Source: Acidobacteriaceae bacterium (GTDB taxonomy: Bacteria; Acidobacteriota; Terriglobia; Terriglobales; Acidobacteriaceae). Taken from it: a stretch of 64,000 bases of DNA. The DNA is taken from the NCBI GenBank assembly GCA_025356095.1, contig JANXUR010000043.1:33661-97660 (forward strand), in the 5' to 3' direction. How positions within the stretch are numbered: the stretch's first letter is position 1; each line of letters begins with the position of its first letter. The notes beneath the pieces are model-generated. The model saw only the letters and a list, made by a program, of their open reading frames with translations. It was not told where the DNA came from and searched no databases. The translations under genes were made by a program, and so were the position numbers. Positions 62,722 through 64,000 of this stretch are shown in pieces.

Positions 62722-64000
62722 CTAGTGGAAGCGTGTCGTCCGCCAAAGGGCAACGCCGCAAACCACCAGCAGAGCCAGCAGGGTGGCGGTCAGCAATCCG
62801 ACTGCGCCCCAATGCAGCGGTATTTGCGGTACCCGCGCCAACGCCGCAAAAAACACAAACACTGCGCTAGCTACTGCCACCAGCAGCCAATCCCACACGC
62901 TGCGCGCAGGCGCGGATTCCCCCGCTGCCTGTCGCCCGTCCATGCGAGCTTCCACATAGTCGGCATCCACGCCGTAGCGGAGGCCTTCCCGCTGGGCGGC
63001 CTCCTTCCAGCGCGCTTGCTCGCCGTCCGAAGCCGATGAAAACGCCACCGCACCCACACCCAACGCCATCAGCAACGAGCCGCCGACCACTTGCAGATAG
63101 GTCGCCGAGCTTCGATTCTGCAGCTCGCCAAATACATACAGTCCCCACAACAATCCCCAAAGTTGATTCGAATTGGAAAGCGGAATGCCGCGGCTGATGC
63201 CCACATACTTAGCCGCATACTGCTGGAACAAATCGCCAATTACCCAGATAAACCCACCAAGTATCAGCCAGAAAATTACTCCGCGTGCTGCTACCAGCTC
63301 GTGCCACAGCGGCGATATCCCGTTGTAGCCAATCGCCAGAGCCGCCATCATGCCCAACTCGCCAAAACTAAAAAACGTCACAAAGGTCAGCGGGTTCATC
63401 CCCGTCAGATACGCTTTGCGATACGGAATGTACATGGTTCCCCAAAGTACGCCTGCACCTAACGCCGCCCACACGCCACGCATCGAGTGCCCCGCCGGGC
63501 CTTGCCCCGACGATGCTACCGCCAGCAGCGTAGCTCCAACACACATCACTAGCGCGCCGCCCAGCACACACGCCCAACGCCGCCACCCCGCTTGGCGCAG
63601 CTCATTAAAGAACAGGAACCCCCAGAAGATGCCGAGCAAGCTGTTCGCATTCCACAGGGGAAAGGCGATGCTCAGCCCAATATCGCGGATGGCAAAGATG
63701 GTCAGCGTATTTGCCACCGCCCACAGACAGCCCGCCAACAGCGCCCAGATAATCAGGTGTGGCGCGCGGCGGACATCGGCACGCACCGACGAGGTGCCGA
63801 GAATCAATGCAGGCAAACTCCACCGTGCCAGAAAAACCCCAATCACCATAATTAGCGAAATCGCGACTGGAGAAATTCCAATGGCTACCAACTTGGTTGG
63901 TGCTTCTGCGGCTCCGAGCCAAGCCCCAGCGGTGAATCCGCAAAGGATGCCCAGACGCTGAAGCTGCTTTGCGCGTGGACGATTGGAAACGACTGCAATG
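62722..64000 (-). CDS. GRP family sugar transporter, cut by the window edge
   Basis: At least 425 residues of a ten-helix drug/metabolite-type carrier of the glucose/ribose porter (GRP) group, which imports sugars. The frame stays open to the right edge (64000) and reads GFTAGAWLGAAEAPTKLVAIGIS in the terminal part, so the true start lies outside the window; a TTG at 63891 would begin in the middle of the first helix and is not the start. Recognisable parts are IFWGFLFFNELRQAG, GVLWGTMYIPYRKAYLTGMNP and GISRGIPLSNSNQLWGLLWGLYVFGE. After ~330 residues comes a polar loop and two more helices at the C-terminus, an unusual extension. Confidence 0.85.
   Translation of the reverse strand, partial: IAVVSNRPRAKQLQRLGILCGFTAGAWLGAAEAPTKLVAIGISPVAISLIMVIGVFLARWSLPALILGTSSVRADVRRAPHLIIWALLAGCLWAVANTLTIFAIRDIGLSIAFPLWNANSLLGIFWGFLFFNELRQAGWRRWACVLGGALVMCVGATLLAVASSGQGPAGHSMRGVWAALGAGVLWGTMYIPYRKAYLTGMNPLTFVTFFSFGELGMMAALAIGYNGISPLWHELVAARGVIFWLILGGFIWVIGDLFQQYAAKYVGISRGIPLSNSNQLWGLLWGLYVFGELQNRSSATYLQVVGGSLLMALGVGAVAFSSASDGEQARWKEAAQREGLRYGVDADYVEARMDGRQAAGESAPARSVWDWLLVAVASAVFVFFAALARVPQIPLHWGAVGLLTATLLALLVVCGVALWRTTRFH

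Overview
The window looks like a chromosomal piece of an Acidobacteriota bacterium (class Terriglobia / subdivision 1 type). This is inferred from gene families, not from a marker gene. Pointers are an estimated GC near 58% (by eye), Tat-exported oxidoreductases, S46 and PIG-L secreted hydrolases, FecR/DUF6600, GloVer-repeat and VPS10/BNR proteins, and intergenic CAAGC/GCTTG palindromes. I see no rRNA, tRNA, CRISPR, transposase or phage gene.

Layout. 0.1-0.7 kb: a hicB-hicA type toxin-antitoxin pair in lower-GC sequence. 1.2-6.2 kb: a DUF1475 membrane protein, then a + strand fatty-acid cluster (delta-9 type desaturase, FAD oxidoreductase, DUF1365 protein, cyclopropane-fatty-acid synthase); the last gene carries a one-base frameshift. 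6.3-25 kb: mostly - strand genes, including a flavin oxidoreductase, ferrochelatase, Tat amidohydrolase, DinB protein, Tat flavin amine oxidase, coupled MFS and APC transporters, PIG-L deacetylase, DoxX, S46 peptidase, a decayed FG-GAP/ASH gene, a CAP protein and an ATP-grasp-like protein. 24.9-26.3 kb: two overlapping genes of unknown function in lower-GC sequence. 26.3-30.4 kb: a - strand set of an esterase, an ATP-grasp enzyme, a GCS2-type carboxylate-amine ligase and an M29-type aminopeptidase, which could build and trim a small peptide-like metabolite.

30.6-46.2 kb is the most interesting part. After an ornithine-cyclodeaminase-like gene and a decayed GloVer-repeat gene lying between two identical 52-bp repeats comes a large radical SAM protein. 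Its cysteine layout resembles the tetraether / membrane-spanning-lipid synthases (Tes/Mss group). After a terminator follows a tightly coupled operon: a fatty-acyl reductase fused to a degenerate HAD domain, a second extended-SDR reductase, a polysaccharide pyruvyl transferase, an AMP-dependent acyl ligase, an enoyl-CoA hydratase, an acyl carrier protein, a second acyl ligase and a diacylglycerol-kinase-like lipid kinase. Taken together this reads as a membrane-lipid pathway, possibly making ether-linked or membrane-spanning (iso-diabolic-type) lipids with a modified head group. The joint function is inference.

46-64 kb is more ordinary: an esterase, a VPS10/BNR propeller protein, cstA with its small partner, ruvC, a small exported protein, a FecR/DUF6600 protein, an ATP-grasp enzyme, ksgA (-), glgA, a secreted GH18-like protein, a PfkB sugar kinase (-), and a GRP-type sugar transporter (-) whose start lies beyond the right edge.
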